The position numbers were made by a program, and so were the translations under genes. The notes beneath the pieces were generated by a model. That model saw only the letters and a list, made by a program, of their open reading frames with translations, made no database searches and was not told the DNA's origin. DNA of 64,000 nt from Mediterraneibacter catenae (GTDB lineage: Bacteria > Bacillota > Clostridia > Lachnospirales > Lachnospiraceae): NCBI RefSeq assembly GCF_008691045.1, contig NZ_VMSO01000008.1, positions 62,001 to 126,000 on the forward strand. The letters run 5' to 3'. Shown here piece after piece: positions 9,166 to 17,791 of the stretch. The first letter of the stretch is position 1. Each line of letters opens with the position of its first letter.

Positions 9166-10512
9166 TTACAGTCTCTTAAGAAGAGCCTCTCTCTGCTCTT
9201 CATATCCCGGTTTACCGAGCAGTGCGAACATGTTCTTCTTGTAACTCTCCACACCCGGCTGGTTGAACGGATTAACGCCGAGTAGATATCCGCTCACACC
9301 GCATGCAAACTCGAAGAAGTAGAACAATTCGCCCAGATAGAATTCATTCTGTTCCGGAATCTTAACCATCAGGTTCGGAACATTTCCATCTGTATGTGCA
9401 AGGATCGTACCGTTCATCGCACTCTTATTGATAAAATCAACATCTTTTCCTGCAAGATAGTTCAGGCCGTCCAGATCAACAGGCTCTTCATTGATAATGA
9501 TCTCTTCTCTGGACTTCTCTACATTGAGTACAGTCTCATACATAATTCTGCTGCCGTCCTGGATGAACTGTCCCATGGAGTGCAGGTCTGTTGTAAGGTC
9601 TACAGATGCCGGGAAGATACCCTTCTGGTCCTTGCCCTCGCTCTCGCCATAGAGCTGTTTCCACCACTCGGATACATAGTGCAGGCTCGGCTCATAGTTT
9701 GCAAGAACCTCTACCGATTTGCCTTTTCTGTGAAGGATATTTCTTATTGCCGCATACTGCATTGCATCGTTCTCTGCAAAATCATTCTCGATCGCAGCTT
9801 TTCTTCCCGCTGCCGCACCTTCCATCAGTTTGTCGATGTCAGCGCCGCTTACAGCGATTGGGAGAAGCCCTACTGCTGTCAGCACAGAGAAACGTCCTCC
9901 TACATCATCCGGCACTACGAATGTCTCATATCCTTCTTCTGTGGCAAGATTCTTGAGTGCTCCCTTTGCTCTGTCTGTTGTCGCATAGATTCTCTTAGCC
10001 GCTTCCTCTTTGCCATATTTCTTCTCCATGATCTCTTTGAATACACGGAATGCAATCGCAGGCTCTGTAGTTGTTCCTGATTTGGAGATCATGTTAATCG
10101 AGAAATCTCTGTCTCCAATCACATCGATCAGATCTTTGATATAAGTGCTGCTGATGCTGTTTCCTACAAAATAGATCTCCGGAGATTTGCGGATCTCTTT
10201 GGATACTACATTTGCAAAAGAATGTCCGAGGAACTCGATGGCAGCTCTGGCTCCCAGATAGGAACCGCCGATTCCGATCACAAGAAGGACTTCTGAATCC
10301 TCACGGATCTTCTCCGCCGCTTTTTTGATGCGGGCGAACTCTTCTTTGTCATAATCAACCGGGAGATCGATCCATCCAAGGAAATCATTTCCTGCTCCGT
10401 TCTTTGCGAGCAGCTTATCCTTCGCCTGTGCGGCAAGCTCGCTCATGTACTGCATCTCATGGTCCTGTACAAAACTGGATGCCTTTGAATAATCAAATGT
10501 TACTTTGCTCAT
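9166..10512 (-). CDS. pgi: Glucose-6-phosphate isomerase
   Basis: This enzyme interconverts glucose 6-phosphate and fructose 6-phosphate. The chosen start gives 448 aa, the usual length of Firmicutes enzymes, with RBS GAGAGGAAGG immediately upstream; a longer open frame to 10605 exists but lacks support. Recognisable segments are [11 protein letters not shown] (sugar-phosphate loop), [17 protein letters not shown] (the conserved SxSGTT phosphate-binding loop), the [14 protein letters not shown] signature and a C-terminal [10 protein letters not shown] containing the catalytic-region Gln/Lys. It lies upstream of a phosphofructokinase on the same strand, so consecutive glycolytic steps are adjacent. 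Confidence 0.97.
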   Translation of the reverse strand: MSKVTFDYSKASSFVQDHEMQYMSELAAQAKDKLLAKNGAGNDFLGWIDLPVDYDKEEFARIKKAAEKIREDSEVLLVIGIGGSYLGARAAIEFLGHSFANVVSKEIRKSPEIYFVGNSISSTYIKDLIDVIGDRDFSINMISKSGTTTEPAIAFRVFKEIMEKKYGKEEAAKRIYATTDRAKGALKNLATEEGYETFVVPDDVGGRFSVLTAVGLLPIAVSGADIDKLMEGAAAGRKAAIENDFAENDAMQYAAIRNILHRKGKSVEVLANYEPSLHYVSEWWKQLYGESEGKDQKGIFPASVDLTTDLHSMGQFIQDGSRIMYETVLNVEKSREEIIINEEPVDLDGLNYLAGKDVDFINKSAMNGTILAHTDGNVPNLMVKIPEQNEFYLGELFYFFEFACGVSGYLLGVNPFNQPGVESYKKNMFALLGKPGYEEQREALLKRL

Positions 10513-10645
10513 CTTAATCCTTCCTCTCTGATATTCTCTGATATCAATATCATCATTTGAATCCCGGCAATGGCAGACGTAAGCCGATGCCGATACTCTA
10601 TGCATATTTTAACAAATCTGTATACCTTATTCAAGTTAAAAGCAA

Positions 10646-11689
10646 TTATGCCAGAAATTCTTCCAGTATCTGCCGGATCGCCTCCTCTCTCAGAGCCGGT
10701 CTGTCGTCGTCCGTCCGGCCTTGTGCCGCCTGGCGGACTGCCTCTCTCGCCGCCTCGCCTTTCGCGGTGTTTCTCGGTTCACCCTCGATGTTGATCGGAA
10801 GTCCGTTTCCCTCGGCTGCTTTCTTTCCCCTGTCAAATCCCCTGTCGCTCCGTCCGGACGCTTTATCATTGCCGGACGAATTTTTATCTGCCGCTGCCTG
10901 CAGTCTGTCATTCTCTGATAACAATCTTTCTTCACCCGCCGACAGCCTTGCTGTTCCTCCAGTCGGTTCTGTATCGGCCGGAATATCTGCTCCCGCATAT
11001 GCCGGTTCCGCCAGATTTTTAGCTGCTCTTCCGGTCCTCAGGCTTCTTCCCCCTCGCCCCGTCTTAGCTTCCTGCCTCGCATAATCCGTATTTTCTTCCA
11101 CGTTCTGTGTATTTTTCGCACTTCCTTCCGCAGATATTACATCGATAAATTCCCTCTCTCTTGCACTTTGCCGTTTCAGGCGGAACGTGCATATATTTTC
11201 AAGGTAATCTATCATATACATCTTCACTGCGTTTACCTTATACGGCTCATCGCTCAGGCGCATAACTACGGAAAGCAGCACCACCTCAGCGATTCCCGCA
11301 GCAATATATTGATAAACGGATTCCGAGAACCCGGAATAAAAGTAAAGTACCGACGCGCCGAGGGCCGCCAGTATCCCGGCAAACCATACAGATAAAATCT
11401 CTATCTGTCTCCATGTATGTATGCGGAACACAAATCCGCGATATTCATAAATATATTTTTCCACAAACGCATCAATATTTTCCACTGAATCGCGGATCAT
11501 ACATGCGTGTTCGTACTTTGATCTTACAAGCTTTATCAGTCTGTGCGTGCTCTTCGGCATGTTTCCTGCCGCCTTCACCAGCCTGTACAGAGTGAACTGA
11601 TTGATGATCTTGGCCAGAATCCCCAGTACCCCGACAGCCGCCATCAGATATGCAATGACGCTGGTATCTGCTGCTAATCCCTGTAACAT
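10646..11689 (-). CDS. Membrane protein of unknown function with a charged cytoplasmic tail
   Basis: This 347-aa protein is not recognised as a named family. It has an N-terminal transmembrane helix (SVIAYLMAAVGVLGILAKII), a basic amphipathic region, a central pair of transmembrane helices (about residues 110-165 around WFAGILAALGASVLYF and YIAAGIAEVVLLSVVM), and a C-terminal ~150-residue hydrophilic, Arg/Glu/Ala-rich, probably disordered tail. The start at 11689 is preceded by ACAGGAGGG; an upstream in-frame ATG at 11749 lacks a comparable site. Its transcription direction matches pgi and pfk. An envelope-associated role is possible, but nothing in the sequence fixes it. Confidence 0.75.
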   Translation of the reverse strand: MLQGLAADTSVIAYLMAAVGVLGILAKIINQFTLYRLVKAAGNMPKSTHRLIKLVRSKYEHACMIRDSVENIDAFVEKYIYEYRGFVFRIHTWRQIEILSVWFAGILAALGASVLYFYSGFSESVYQYIAAGIAEVVLLSVVMRLSDEPYKVNAVKMYMIDYLENICTFRLKRQSAREREFIDVISAEGSAKNTQNVEENTDYARQEAKTGRGGRSLRTGRAAKNLAEPAYAGADIPADTEPTGGTARLSAGEERLLSENDRLQAAADKNSSGNDKASGRSDRGFDRGKKAAEGNGLPINIEGEPRNTAKGEAAREAVRQAAQGRTDDDRPALREEAIRQILEEFLA

Positions 11690-12026
11690 AGCAAACCCTC
11701 CTGTTATATAATTCTCCCACAATGCTCCCTCGTGCATCGGCTGATGCACCTGTCCTTATCGACGGTTCGTATTGTGTTTGTCGTCATTATAGTCCATTGC
11801 GGGCAGGTTGTCCGCAAAAACCGTTCTACATATTTCTACACAGGGCGGCTGTCCGCTTTTTACATTCCGGCATTTTTTTCAAGCTCTTAAGGACCTAATA
11901 TCAACCTGGAAATCATTGATCCGAAGTGCTTTTATCTTCATATTTATTGGGGATTTTCCTTCCGGACTGCAGATGTCATATCGGGTCATGTTCACACGAA
12001 AGCTGACGCACAAAAATTTTGATTCG
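11690..12026. other. Intergenic stretch with no supported gene
   Basis: This divergent region lies between the unknown membrane protein and the TSCPD gene. A 130-codon plus-strand frame (11808-12200) crosses it but overlaps the promoter, RBS and start of the real downstream gene and has no recognisable protein features. No RNA gene or repeat was recognised apart from the promoter listed separately. Confidence 0.6.
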
Positions 12027-12055
12027 TTGAATTTTCTTTTTCAATTTGTTATAAT
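12027..12055 (+). promoter_or_regulatory. Sigma-A-type promoter for the TSCPD gene
   Basis: A TTGAAT -35 box at 12027-12032 and a perfect TATAAT at 12050-12055 are separated by 17 bp. The resulting ~90-nt leader contains CTCTGCACA and TGTGCGCAGAG, which could pair, ahead of a strong AAAGGAGGTG ribosome site. Confidence 0.7.
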
Positions 12056-12153
12056 GTCCTCTGCACATAACGGAATGCTTTCGGAAACTTCTCTTAAAAC
12101 TGTGCGCAGAGGGCTTTCCGCGTCTGTTTCGAAAGATAAAGGAGGTGTAACAG

Positions 12154-12396
12154 ATGGATTATCAGCCGAAAGGTGTTTGTTCACGGCAGATTCATTTTGA
12201 TATTATAGACAACAAAGTGAGAAATGTGTCCTTCAAAGGTGGATGTCATGGAAACCTGCAGGGCATATCACGCCTGATCGAAGGAATGGATGTAGACGAG
12301 GCAATCTCCCGCATCGACGGAATCAAGTGCGGATTCAAATCAACATCCTGTCCGGATCAGCTTGCACAGGCATTAAAACAGGCAGTCGGTAAATAA
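12154..12396 (+). CDS. TSCPD-domain protein (TIGR03905-like)
   Basis: This 80-aa protein carries the TSCPD domain named after its TSCPDQLA motif, here at residues 69-76 as STSCPDQLAQAL. The same domain is found at the C-terminus of some adenosylcobalamin-dependent ribonucleotide reductases. It also has GGCHGNLQGISRL (39-51) and GIKCGFKSTSC, so three or four Cys and a His are available for metal binding. An excellent RBS (AAAGGAGGTG) precedes the ATG. Stand-alone TSCPD proteins are widespread in Clostridia, and their function is unknown; links to nucleotide reduction or cobalamin chemistry are speculative. Confidence 0.88.
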   Translation: MDYQPKGVCSRQIHFDIIDNKVRNVSFKGGCHGNLQGISRLIEGMDVDEAISRIDGIKCGFKSTSCPDQLAQALKQAVGK

Positions 12397-12493
12397 CCGG
12401 CTGCCTTCTGCATCTTACAGTTCAACAATCTAACTGTTTCGTTATTGAATTCTTATTCTGAACATGGGATAATAAATACTGATATAAAAAACT

Positions 12494-12642
12494 CCCCCCA
12501 TTAAGCCCTGAGAGCAGCCGCCATATGTACAGCCTATATTTTGTGGTGTTTCTCGGAACAGGTTACTCAAATATTTAATTAATCTGATTGTTAATAGTTT
12601 CCGTGGCGCACTTGGCGGCTGCTCTCAGGGTTTAATGGAGGG
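12494..12642. repeat. 149-bp unit bounded by 29-bp inverted repeats
   Basis: The left arm (12494-12522, ending CTGAGAGCAGCCGCC) and the right arm (12614-12642, starting GGCGGCTGCTCTCAGGG) match at 27 of 29 positions, and both mismatches allow G-U pairing. They enclose 91 bp of AT-rich sequence without an ORF. It could be a small non-autonomous mobile element, or a structured RNA or very stable terminator between the convergent TSCPD and secreted-protein genes. No clear target-site duplication flanks it. Confidence 0.7.
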
Positions 12643-12659
12643 TAATATTCAGTTGCTAT

Positions 12660-13154
12660 TTATGGAAGATAAATTCCATCTGTTACAGATGCTGTTTCAT
12701 CATATGGAAAATCATCATAATCTCCTGCTATATGATTTGCTCGAACTCTATAATAATGTCCTCTGTCAACTTTCACAGATTTTGCCGTAGAAAGGAAGTA
12801 GTCATCATGGGTCTCTTCTACCCACCAAGCAACCTGTCCCCAGCCATCTTCTTCTTCAATGTACTCTTCCACATAAACTAATGTTGCTATGTAGTCTACT
12901 TGCTTATTAGCTGTAGTAGCAGCATAAGCATATACCCTCGTCAATCCTGCTTTAGAAATTGTACTTTCTCCTGTCATAAGATATTCACCTCTTAAAAGTG
13001 ATGAGGATGAATATCCTGTCGAACTTTCATCCATGGTAAGAGCCGAACCATCTACTACCTTTAACTCTTCTGCTTTAACCTCAAATGCTGATATCGTTGT
13101 TATAGTACATAAAATTACCATGCTACACAAAATTGATAAAAATTTCTTTTTCAT
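12660..13154 (-). CDS. Small secreted protein of unknown function (DUF6147-like)
   Basis: This 164-aa protein has a clear Sec signal peptide: a basic N-terminus MKKKFLS, the hydrophobic core ILCSMVILCTITTISAF and a likely cleavage after VKA. The mature part is short, rich in Tyr, Asp and Glu, and includes SSTGYSSSSLLRGEY, TRVYAYAATTANKQVDY and a Trp-rich GWGQVAWWVEE. It resembles small secreted Lachnospiraceae proteins that I associate with DUF6147; that name is from memory and tentative. An ATG three codons upstream (13163) abuts AGGA too closely, so the second ATG is preferred. It lies directly downstream of an anti-sigma-like gene on the same strand. Confidence 0.75.
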   Translation of the reverse strand: MKKKFLSILCSMVILCTITTISAFEVKAEELKVVDGSALTMDESSTGYSSSSLLRGEYLMTGESTISKAGLTRVYAYAATTANKQVDYIATLVYVEEYIEEEDGWGQVAWWVEETHDDYFLSTAKSVKVDRGHYYRVRANHIAGDYDDFPYDETASVTDGIYLP

Positions 13155-13218
13155 TTTTCTCATTCCTATAAATACATTTTTGCGCTTCTATTTATTAAAC
13201 AACTAACTTTAGAAAAAC

Positions 13219-14004
13219 TTACGTGTTTCCATCATAAAAAAATAAATTTTCTATCATTTTATTAAATTCACTTTTTTCCATTGTTCCTATTAGCTGATAT
13301 TGTACATCTTTATATTCAAATTCGGCCACATACCTGTTTTTCTCATAATTTGTAACTCTATACTCTTTTATTTCTACGATGACCTTATCTTCTATCTTTA
13401 TTTGATATTCGTCTATTACTTCATCCACTTCTGTCCTTCCATATGATGAATCTGTATTGTTCATATACATAGAGTATCTTGTAATTTGCCCATTATATTT
13501 ATAAAATAAAACAGCTCTGCTCTGTTCATCATCTAATTCATGCCCTATAAAAATCATACCTTTAGGCATATATCCAAATCTTACAGGTAAAATCCCCATT
13601 TCTTTTCTTATTTTGTTATACACTTGTACTTCGTCCAAATCTGCTGCTTCCTGAGCATCCATATTTTCTACATTAACAACTGATAATTCTTCATCTCCCG
13701 CGACTCTTTCCCATAGTACCTTCCAATACGACTTGCTCCCCGTACCGGTTATCACACTTCCGCATACAAGAATAAGCACAGCCGCAAGCGCCAGAAAGAG
13801 ACGGCGTTTTTTCCTGCTGCGGTGCACCACTTTTTTGATTCTCTTATCATATTCGTATTCCTGTATTTTATTGAAAAGAGAAGTTTCCATATCTTCGGAC
13901 ACTTTAATATCATCCAGATCATCTCTGTTCCGGACTTCTTCTTCTATCTTCTGTGCCTGTCTGTCGACTTCTTCTTTCAGTGATAACTTTTTAAGTTCTT
14001 TCAT
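13219..14004 (-). CDS. Membrane-anchored anti-sigma-like protein (DUF4367-type C-terminus)
   Basis: The 261-aa protein has a charged cytoplasmic N-terminus (about 1-66), one transmembrane helix (69-86, FLALAAVLILVCGSVIT) and an extracytoplasmic domain containing MGILPVRFGYMPKGMIFIG, typical of DUF4367 proteins. In Clostridia such proteins are usually encoded next to an ECF sigma factor and are taken to restrain it. Here the nearest sigma gene (15226-15777) is on the same strand but separated by an oppositely oriented murG. The cytoplasmic part starts with a predicted long helix rich in Lys/Glu. The anti-sigma role is inferred. Confidence 0.75.
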   Translation of the reverse strand: MKELKKLSLKEEVDRQAQKIEEEVRNRDDLDDIKVSEDMETSLFNKIQEYEYDKRIKKVVHRSRKKRRLFLALAAVLILVCGSVITGTGSKSYWKVLWERVAGDEELSVVNVENMDAQEAADLDEVQVYNKIRKEMGILPVRFGYMPKGMIFIGHELDDEQSRAVLFYKYNGQITRYSMYMNNTDSSYGRTEVDEVIDEYQIKIEDKVIVEIKEYRVTNYEKNRYVAEFEYKDVQYQLIGTMEKSEFNKMIENLFFYDGNT

Positions 14005-14034
14005 TCTTTACACCTTTTCTGTCCTATCTTTTCC

Positions 14035-14062
14035 TTGACTTTTCATCAAATAAGGTTAAGAT
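14035..14062 (+). promoter_or_regulatory. Sigma-A-type promoter for murG
   Basis: TTGACT (14035-14040) and TAAGAT (14057-14062) are separated by 16 bp, about 36 bp before the murG ATG. The site lies directly upstream of the divergently transcribed anti-sigma-like gene, so the two may share control. Confidence 0.6.
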
Positions 14063-14098
14063 GAAATTAGCTTTAATACGATTTGGAGGTTACTTTTT

Positions 14099-15169
14099 AT
14101 GAAACGAATCATTTTAACCGGCGGCGGTACCGCCGGACATGTTACTCCGAACATCGCCCTGATTCCCAAACTCAAAGATCTGGGATATGATATCCAATAT
14201 ATCGGTTCATACAACGGCATTGAAAAGGAACTCATCGAACCATTCGGTGTTCCTTACCACGGAATTTCTTCAGGCAAACTTCGCCGTTATTTCAGCGTAC
14301 AGAATTTCACAGATCCGTTTCGGGTATTAAAAGGCTTCGGTGAAGCCAAAAAACTGATCAAGGATCTGAAGCCTGATGTGATCTTCTCTAAAGGTGGATT
14401 TGTATCTGTACCCGTTGTACTAGCTGGCAAACAATGCAAGGTCCCGGTAATCATACACGAGTCGGACATGACTCCCGGTCTTGCTAATAAAATAGCAATT
14501 CCGTCCGCAGTAAAAGTATGCTGTAACTTTCCTGAAACTCTGGACGCTCTTCCGAAGGGGAAGGCTGTTCTTACAGGATCTCCGATCCGTCAGGAACTTA
14601 TGTCGGGAAATAAAATCGCAGCTATGGATTTCTGCGGCTTTACTGCAGACAAGCCCGTCATCCTCGTGATCGGCGGAAGTCTCGGATCTGTCATCGTAAA
14701 CAATGCAGTTCGCAAAAGCCTGCCGGACCTGCTGAAAGACTTCCAGATCATCCACCTCTGCGGTAAAGGCAAGATGGATGACTCACTGAAGGATACAAAA
14801 GGCTACTGTCAGTTTGAGTATATCAAAGACGAGCTCAGGGATATCTTTGCTCTCGCTGATATCGTGATTTCAAGAGCCGGTGCAAACGCCATCTGTGAGC
14901 TGCTTGCTCTCCGTAAGCCCAATCTTCTGATCCCGCTTTCCGCCAAGGCGAGCCGTGGTGATCAGATATTAAACGCTCGTTCTTTTGAGCGTCAGGGCTT
15001 CAGTATGGTGCTTGAAGAGGAAGAGCTTACTGATGTCTCCCTCGTCTCTGCAGTTCATGAACTTTATGACAATCGCGGAACCTTCATTGATGCAATGAGG
15101 AATTCCGATCAGCAGGATTCCATCGATACGATTGTTTCTCTGATCGAAGAGGCTGCATCCGACAGGTAA
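14099..15169 (+). CDS. murG: UDP-GlcNAc:lipid I N-acetylglucosaminyltransferase (MurG family)
   Basis: MurG adds GlcNAc to lipid I to make lipid II, at the cytoplasmic face of the membrane. The 356-aa GT-B protein has the N-terminal GGGTAGHVTPNIAL loop (residues 8-21), HESDMTPGLANKIA, the GGSLGS loop (about 197-202), and the C-terminal donor-site segment SRAGANAICELLAL. It stands alone, outside any division/cell-wall cluster, with its own promoter, RBS TTGGAGG and terminator. It sits on the plus strand between minus-strand sigma and anti-sigma-like genes. Clostridia often keep a stand-alone murG copy; whether this is the only one in the genome is unknown. Confidence 0.92.
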   Translation: MKRIILTGGGTAGHVTPNIALIPKLKDLGYDIQYIGSYNGIEKELIEPFGVPYHGISSGKLRRYFSVQNFTDPFRVLKGFGEAKKLIKDLKPDVIFSKGGFVSVPVVLAGKQCKVPVIIHESDMTPGLANKIAIPSAVKVCCNFPETLDALPKGKAVLTGSPIRQELMSGNKIAAMDFCGFTADKPVILVIGGSLGSVIVNNAVRKSLPDLLKDFQIIHLCGKGKMDDSLKDTKGYCQFEYIKDELRDIFALADIVISRAGANAICELLALRKPNLLIPLSAKASRGDQILNARSFERQGFSMVLEEEELTDVSLVSAVHELYDNRGTFIDAMRNSDQQDSIDTIVSLIEEAASDR

Positions 15170-15192
15170 TCTTTTTGATATTACCTGTTTCT

Positions 15193-15226
15193 CAGCAGGT
15201 GTCTGTCCGGCACCTGCTGATTTTTT
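15193..15226 (+). terminator. Rho-independent terminator after murG
   Basis: A CAGCAGGTG/CACCTGCTG stem (15193-15201 and 15211-15219) is followed by A and six T. It lies between the convergent murG and sigma-factor genes. Confidence 0.85.
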
Positions 15227-15777
15227 CATTCTTTTCGGTTCATCTCTTCGTATTCTACACCGTATGTCTTTCTGATCCACTTCTTTGCTCTGTGCAGTAT
15301 ACTATGTAAAACACCCAGACGGATATCCATCATTTGAGCAACTTTCTCCTGCGGTATTTCCATGTAATATGCAAGGAACACTGCTTCATACCACCGTGGA
15401 TTTTTCTCCATCAGACCTTGGAAAATCCTGTCGTGAAGTCTTGCTCTTTCCCGTTCCAGTTCATTTTCCGCATATTCCTCTTCTGTACTCTCCCGGTATG
15501 GTTCGTCGTCCGTATACTCTTCATCATCCACAGATAATATTTCACGGTCATGTTTCTTCTTATAATTCAATGCCGCATTTTTCGCAGTTGTAAAGAGCCA
15601 CGCCGACAGATTTCCTCCTTTGAGATCATCAAATTTTGTGTACAGTTTCAGAAAAGTATCCTGAGTAATGTCTTCTGCCACATCGTAATTGTTACCTGAA
15701 TAAATGTATGCCGCTTTCAGGACGAGATTCTTATACTTCTCATAAATCTCGTTAAATTCACGATTACCTGTCAACAT
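15226..15777 (-). CDS. ECF-type RNA polymerase sigma factor
   Basis: The 183-aa protein has the two-domain layout of extracytoplasmic-function sigma factors. Region 2 contains YDVAEDITQDTFLKLY (about 31-46) with SAWLFTTAKNAAL following, and region 4 is a C-terminal helix-turn-helix (EIPQEKVAQMMDIRLGVLHS). A long acidic linker (DDEEYTDDEPYRESTEEEY) separates them. The gene follows the HIT gene by 12 bp on the same strand, so they are probably cotranscribed. The likely antagonist is the DUF4367-type protein ~1.2 kb away beyond murG. Its target promoters are unknown. Confidence 0.88.
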   Translation of the reverse strand: MLTGNREFNEIYEKYKNLVLKAAYIYSGNNYDVAEDITQDTFLKLYTKFDDLKGGNLSAWLFTTAKNAALNYKKKHDREILSVDDEEYTDDEPYRESTEEEYAENELERERARLHDRIFQGLMEKNPRWYEAVFLAYYMEIPQEKVAQMMDIRLGVLHSILHRAKKWIRKTYGVEYEEMNRKE

Positions 15778-15789
15778 AATTACTCCGGT

Positions 15790-16197
15790 TTATTTCATTT
15801 TTTCCAATATCTCATTTTTCACTTCTTCGGTCAGTTCTCCTACTTTCCATTCCAGTCCCACCTGATCATCTTTATATCTCGGGATCAGATGCATATGGAA
15901 ATGAAATACTGTCTGACCTGCACACTCCTCATTGTTCTGTACGATATTGTACCCGTCACAGCCAAGCACATCCGTCATCTTCTTCACCATTTTTTTCGCA
16001 AGTACCATTGCTTTAGCAAGCACTTCTTCATCAATGTCGTACAGATTTCTGAAGTGGTCTTTCGGGAGGATAAGTGCATGTCCCTTTGATGCCGGACCCA
16101 GATCAAGAATTACTCTGAAATCCTCATCCTCATAAAGTGTCGCAGACGGGATCTCCCCTGCTGCAATTTTACAGAAAATACAATCTTTGTCTCTCAT
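15790..16197 (-). CDS. HIT-family nucleotide-binding protein
   Basis: Histidine-triad hydrolases act on nucleoside phosphoramidates or dinucleotide polyphosphates. The 135-aa protein ends with the triad HFHMHLIPR and begins with CIFCKIAAGEIPS, where the Cys pair together with a downstream His may bind zinc as in HinT-like proteins. The ATG at 16197 is chosen because GAGGA lies 6 nt upstream; the in-frame ATG at 16203 and a longer frame to 16245 place the RBS badly. It is upstream of the sigma-factor gene. The physiological substrate is unknown. Confidence 0.92.
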   Translation of the reverse strand: MRDKDCIFCKIAAGEIPSATLYEDEDFRVILDLGPASKGHALILPKDHFRNLYDIDEEVLAKAMVLAKKMVKKMTDVLGCDGYNIVQNNEECAGQTVFHFHMHLIPRYKDDQVGLEWKVGELTEEVKNEILEKMK

Positions 16198-16397
16198 GAT
16201 CATTCCTCTTTTCCACAGATTATTTATGTTAGTAGTATAGACCATTTTCTGGAAAAAGAGAAGTTTTTGTTTTCGTTGAAATCAGCGTCGAAATTGGTCG
16301 AACGAATTTTGTTGAATGTAAAGATTGTCCATGATACACTGAAAGATAGTGGATACTTCTCTGTATTTTTATCAATGTCAGGAAAGAAGGGATTACT

Positions 16398-17129
16398 ATG
16401 CTCAATAATATAGATATTAATCAGATGAACCGTTTAATGGAAGAAAATAAAGACGCAAAACAGATCATAACCCAGCTTCTGGAAAATCATCACACTTCCG
16501 TATCTATGATTGCGCACGAAATCCGCAATCCTCTGACTCTTGTCTCCTCATCACTTCAGATCATAGAGGCTCAGCATCCCGAAGTCAAAGAATTCCATAA
16601 CTGGAGTCAGACTATGGAAGATGTTCGTTTTATGTGCGACCTGCTGAACGAATTGTCCTCTTTTAATAACAGCAGCACTCTCCATCACTCTGTTTTTTCT
16701 ATAGAAAAACTTTTGAAAAATATCGCAGTGTCTTTTGCAATTTCTCTGGACGCCGCAGACAGTCACATCGAGTTTTCTTCAAAGATCATACCCGGAATGG
16801 GTGATTTTACCGGAGATAAAATAAAACTGGAAGAAGTGTTCCTCAATCTTCTTCAGAATGCAAAGGACGCCGTTGGTGCTGAGGGCAGGATCTCATTGTC
16901 CGCCGAACGCAGAAATGATACAATTGTAATCTGCTGTCAGGACAACGGCTGCGGCATATCTGAAGACCAGATAGAAACGATATTTGATCCTTTCGTCACT
17001 TACAAGGAAAATGGTACAGGTCTCGGATTATCTTCAGCCAAACGGATCACTGAAGCACATGGAGGGACGATACAGGCTGAATCTTCTTCTGAATCCGGAA
17101 CCGTTTTTACTGTCACTCTGCCTGTCTGA
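16398..17129 (+). CDS. Soluble orphan sensor histidine kinase
   Basis: The 243-aa kinase lacks transmembrane helices and any recognisable sensor domain. The HisKA dimerisation domain holds the phospho-acceptor in MIAHEIRNPLTLV (H-box, about residues 37-49). The HATPase domain has the N-box NLLQNAKDAV, G1 DNGCGIS, F-box IFDPFVTYKENG and G2 GTGLGLSSAKRI. This resembles short sporulation-type or NtrB-like kinases of Firmicutes. No response regulator lies nearby, so it may feed a phosphorelay (Spo0A would be a typical target in this group; inference). Confidence 0.9.
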   Translation: MLNNIDINQMNRLMEENKDAKQIITQLLENHHTSVSMIAHEIRNPLTLVSSSLQIIEAQHPEVKEFHNWSQTMEDVRFMCDLLNELSSFNNSSTLHHSVFSIEKLLKNIAVSFAISLDAADSHIEFSSKIIPGMGDFTGDKIKLEEVFLNLLQNAKDAVGAEGRISLSAERRNDTIVICCQDNGCGISEDQIETIFDPFVTYKENGTGLGLSSAKRITEAHGGTIQAESSSESGTVFTVTLPV

Positions 17130-17133
17130 CGGA

Positions 17134-17718
17134 TCAGTATTTCTTTCTGTACAGAAGGACTGCAAGTATAAATCCTGAGATAACACCCCCGATATGTGCA
17201 AGATTATTCACACCACCGCTTGTAAATCCAAAGTAGAGGCTCAGTGCGACCATGAACAGCATCCCACGGCCAGAGAGCCTTCCCAGTCTTCCCCTGTTCG
17301 CGATCACAACATACAGAAGCGCTCCCATAAGGCCGAAAATGGCCCCTGATGCTCCGGCTGATACAGCCGGCTGCACTGACGAAATATCATAGATGAGCGA
17401 AACTATATTTCCTGCTATTCCGCTTCCTAAATAGATAATAAGAAAACGGATTTTGCCGATTTCCAGTTCCAGATTCCATCCCAATGCTCCGAGCAATACC
17501 ATATTATTAAGCAGATGGCTGATACCAAAATGAAGGAACATACATGTAAATATCCTGTAATACTCGTGACCGTCAATGATATAAGGCTCATACATTGCTC
17601 CATGCTGCAGCATAAATAGTGCATCTTCAGTATCTCCAAATAATGTAAGGATGAAAAAAACTGCTGCATTTATAACGATCAACGCCACTGTGCATATGGC
17701 TTCCGGCTTCTGTCTCAC
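17134..17718 (-). CDS. Rhomboid-family intramembrane serine protease
   Basis: This is a polytopic 194-aa membrane protein with the rhomboid active site: the Ser in GASGAIFGLMGA (about residues 124-135) and the His in LAHIGGVISGF near the C-terminus. HFGISHLLNNMVLLG carries the conserved His-Asn region of helix 2. It would cleave transmembrane substrates within the bilayer. The start is GTG, preceded by GAGGAG at a 6-nt spacing. It lies 73 bp downstream of the last tad-locus gene on the same strand, so it could be cotranscribed with it; pilus subunits are possible but unproven substrates. Confidence 0.93.
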   Translation of the reverse strand: MRQKPEAICTVALIVINAAVFFILTLFGDTEDALFMLQHGAMYEPYIIDGHEYYRIFTCMFLHFGISHLLNNMVLLGALGWNLELEIGKIRFLIIYLGSGIAGNIVSLIYDISSVQPAVSAGASGAIFGLMGALLYVVIANRGRLGRLSGRGMLFMVALSLYFGFTSGGVNNLAHIGGVISGFILAVLLYRKKY

Positions 17719-17791
17719 TGATATCTCCTCTTTTCATTTATAATAATACTGCCATGTACTATCATCAGTATGACTGAACTGATACTCCACA

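Noticed and set aside
10513-10605. 31-residue N-terminal extension of glucose-6-phosphate isomerase
   Set aside because: The extension has no homology-like features, and a strong ribosome site lies directly before the internal ATG at 10512.
11808-12200. 130-codon plus-strand ORF ahead of the TSCPD gene
   Set aside because: It overlaps the TSCPD promoter, ribosome site and start in another frame, has no ribosome site of its own and no recognisable protein features.
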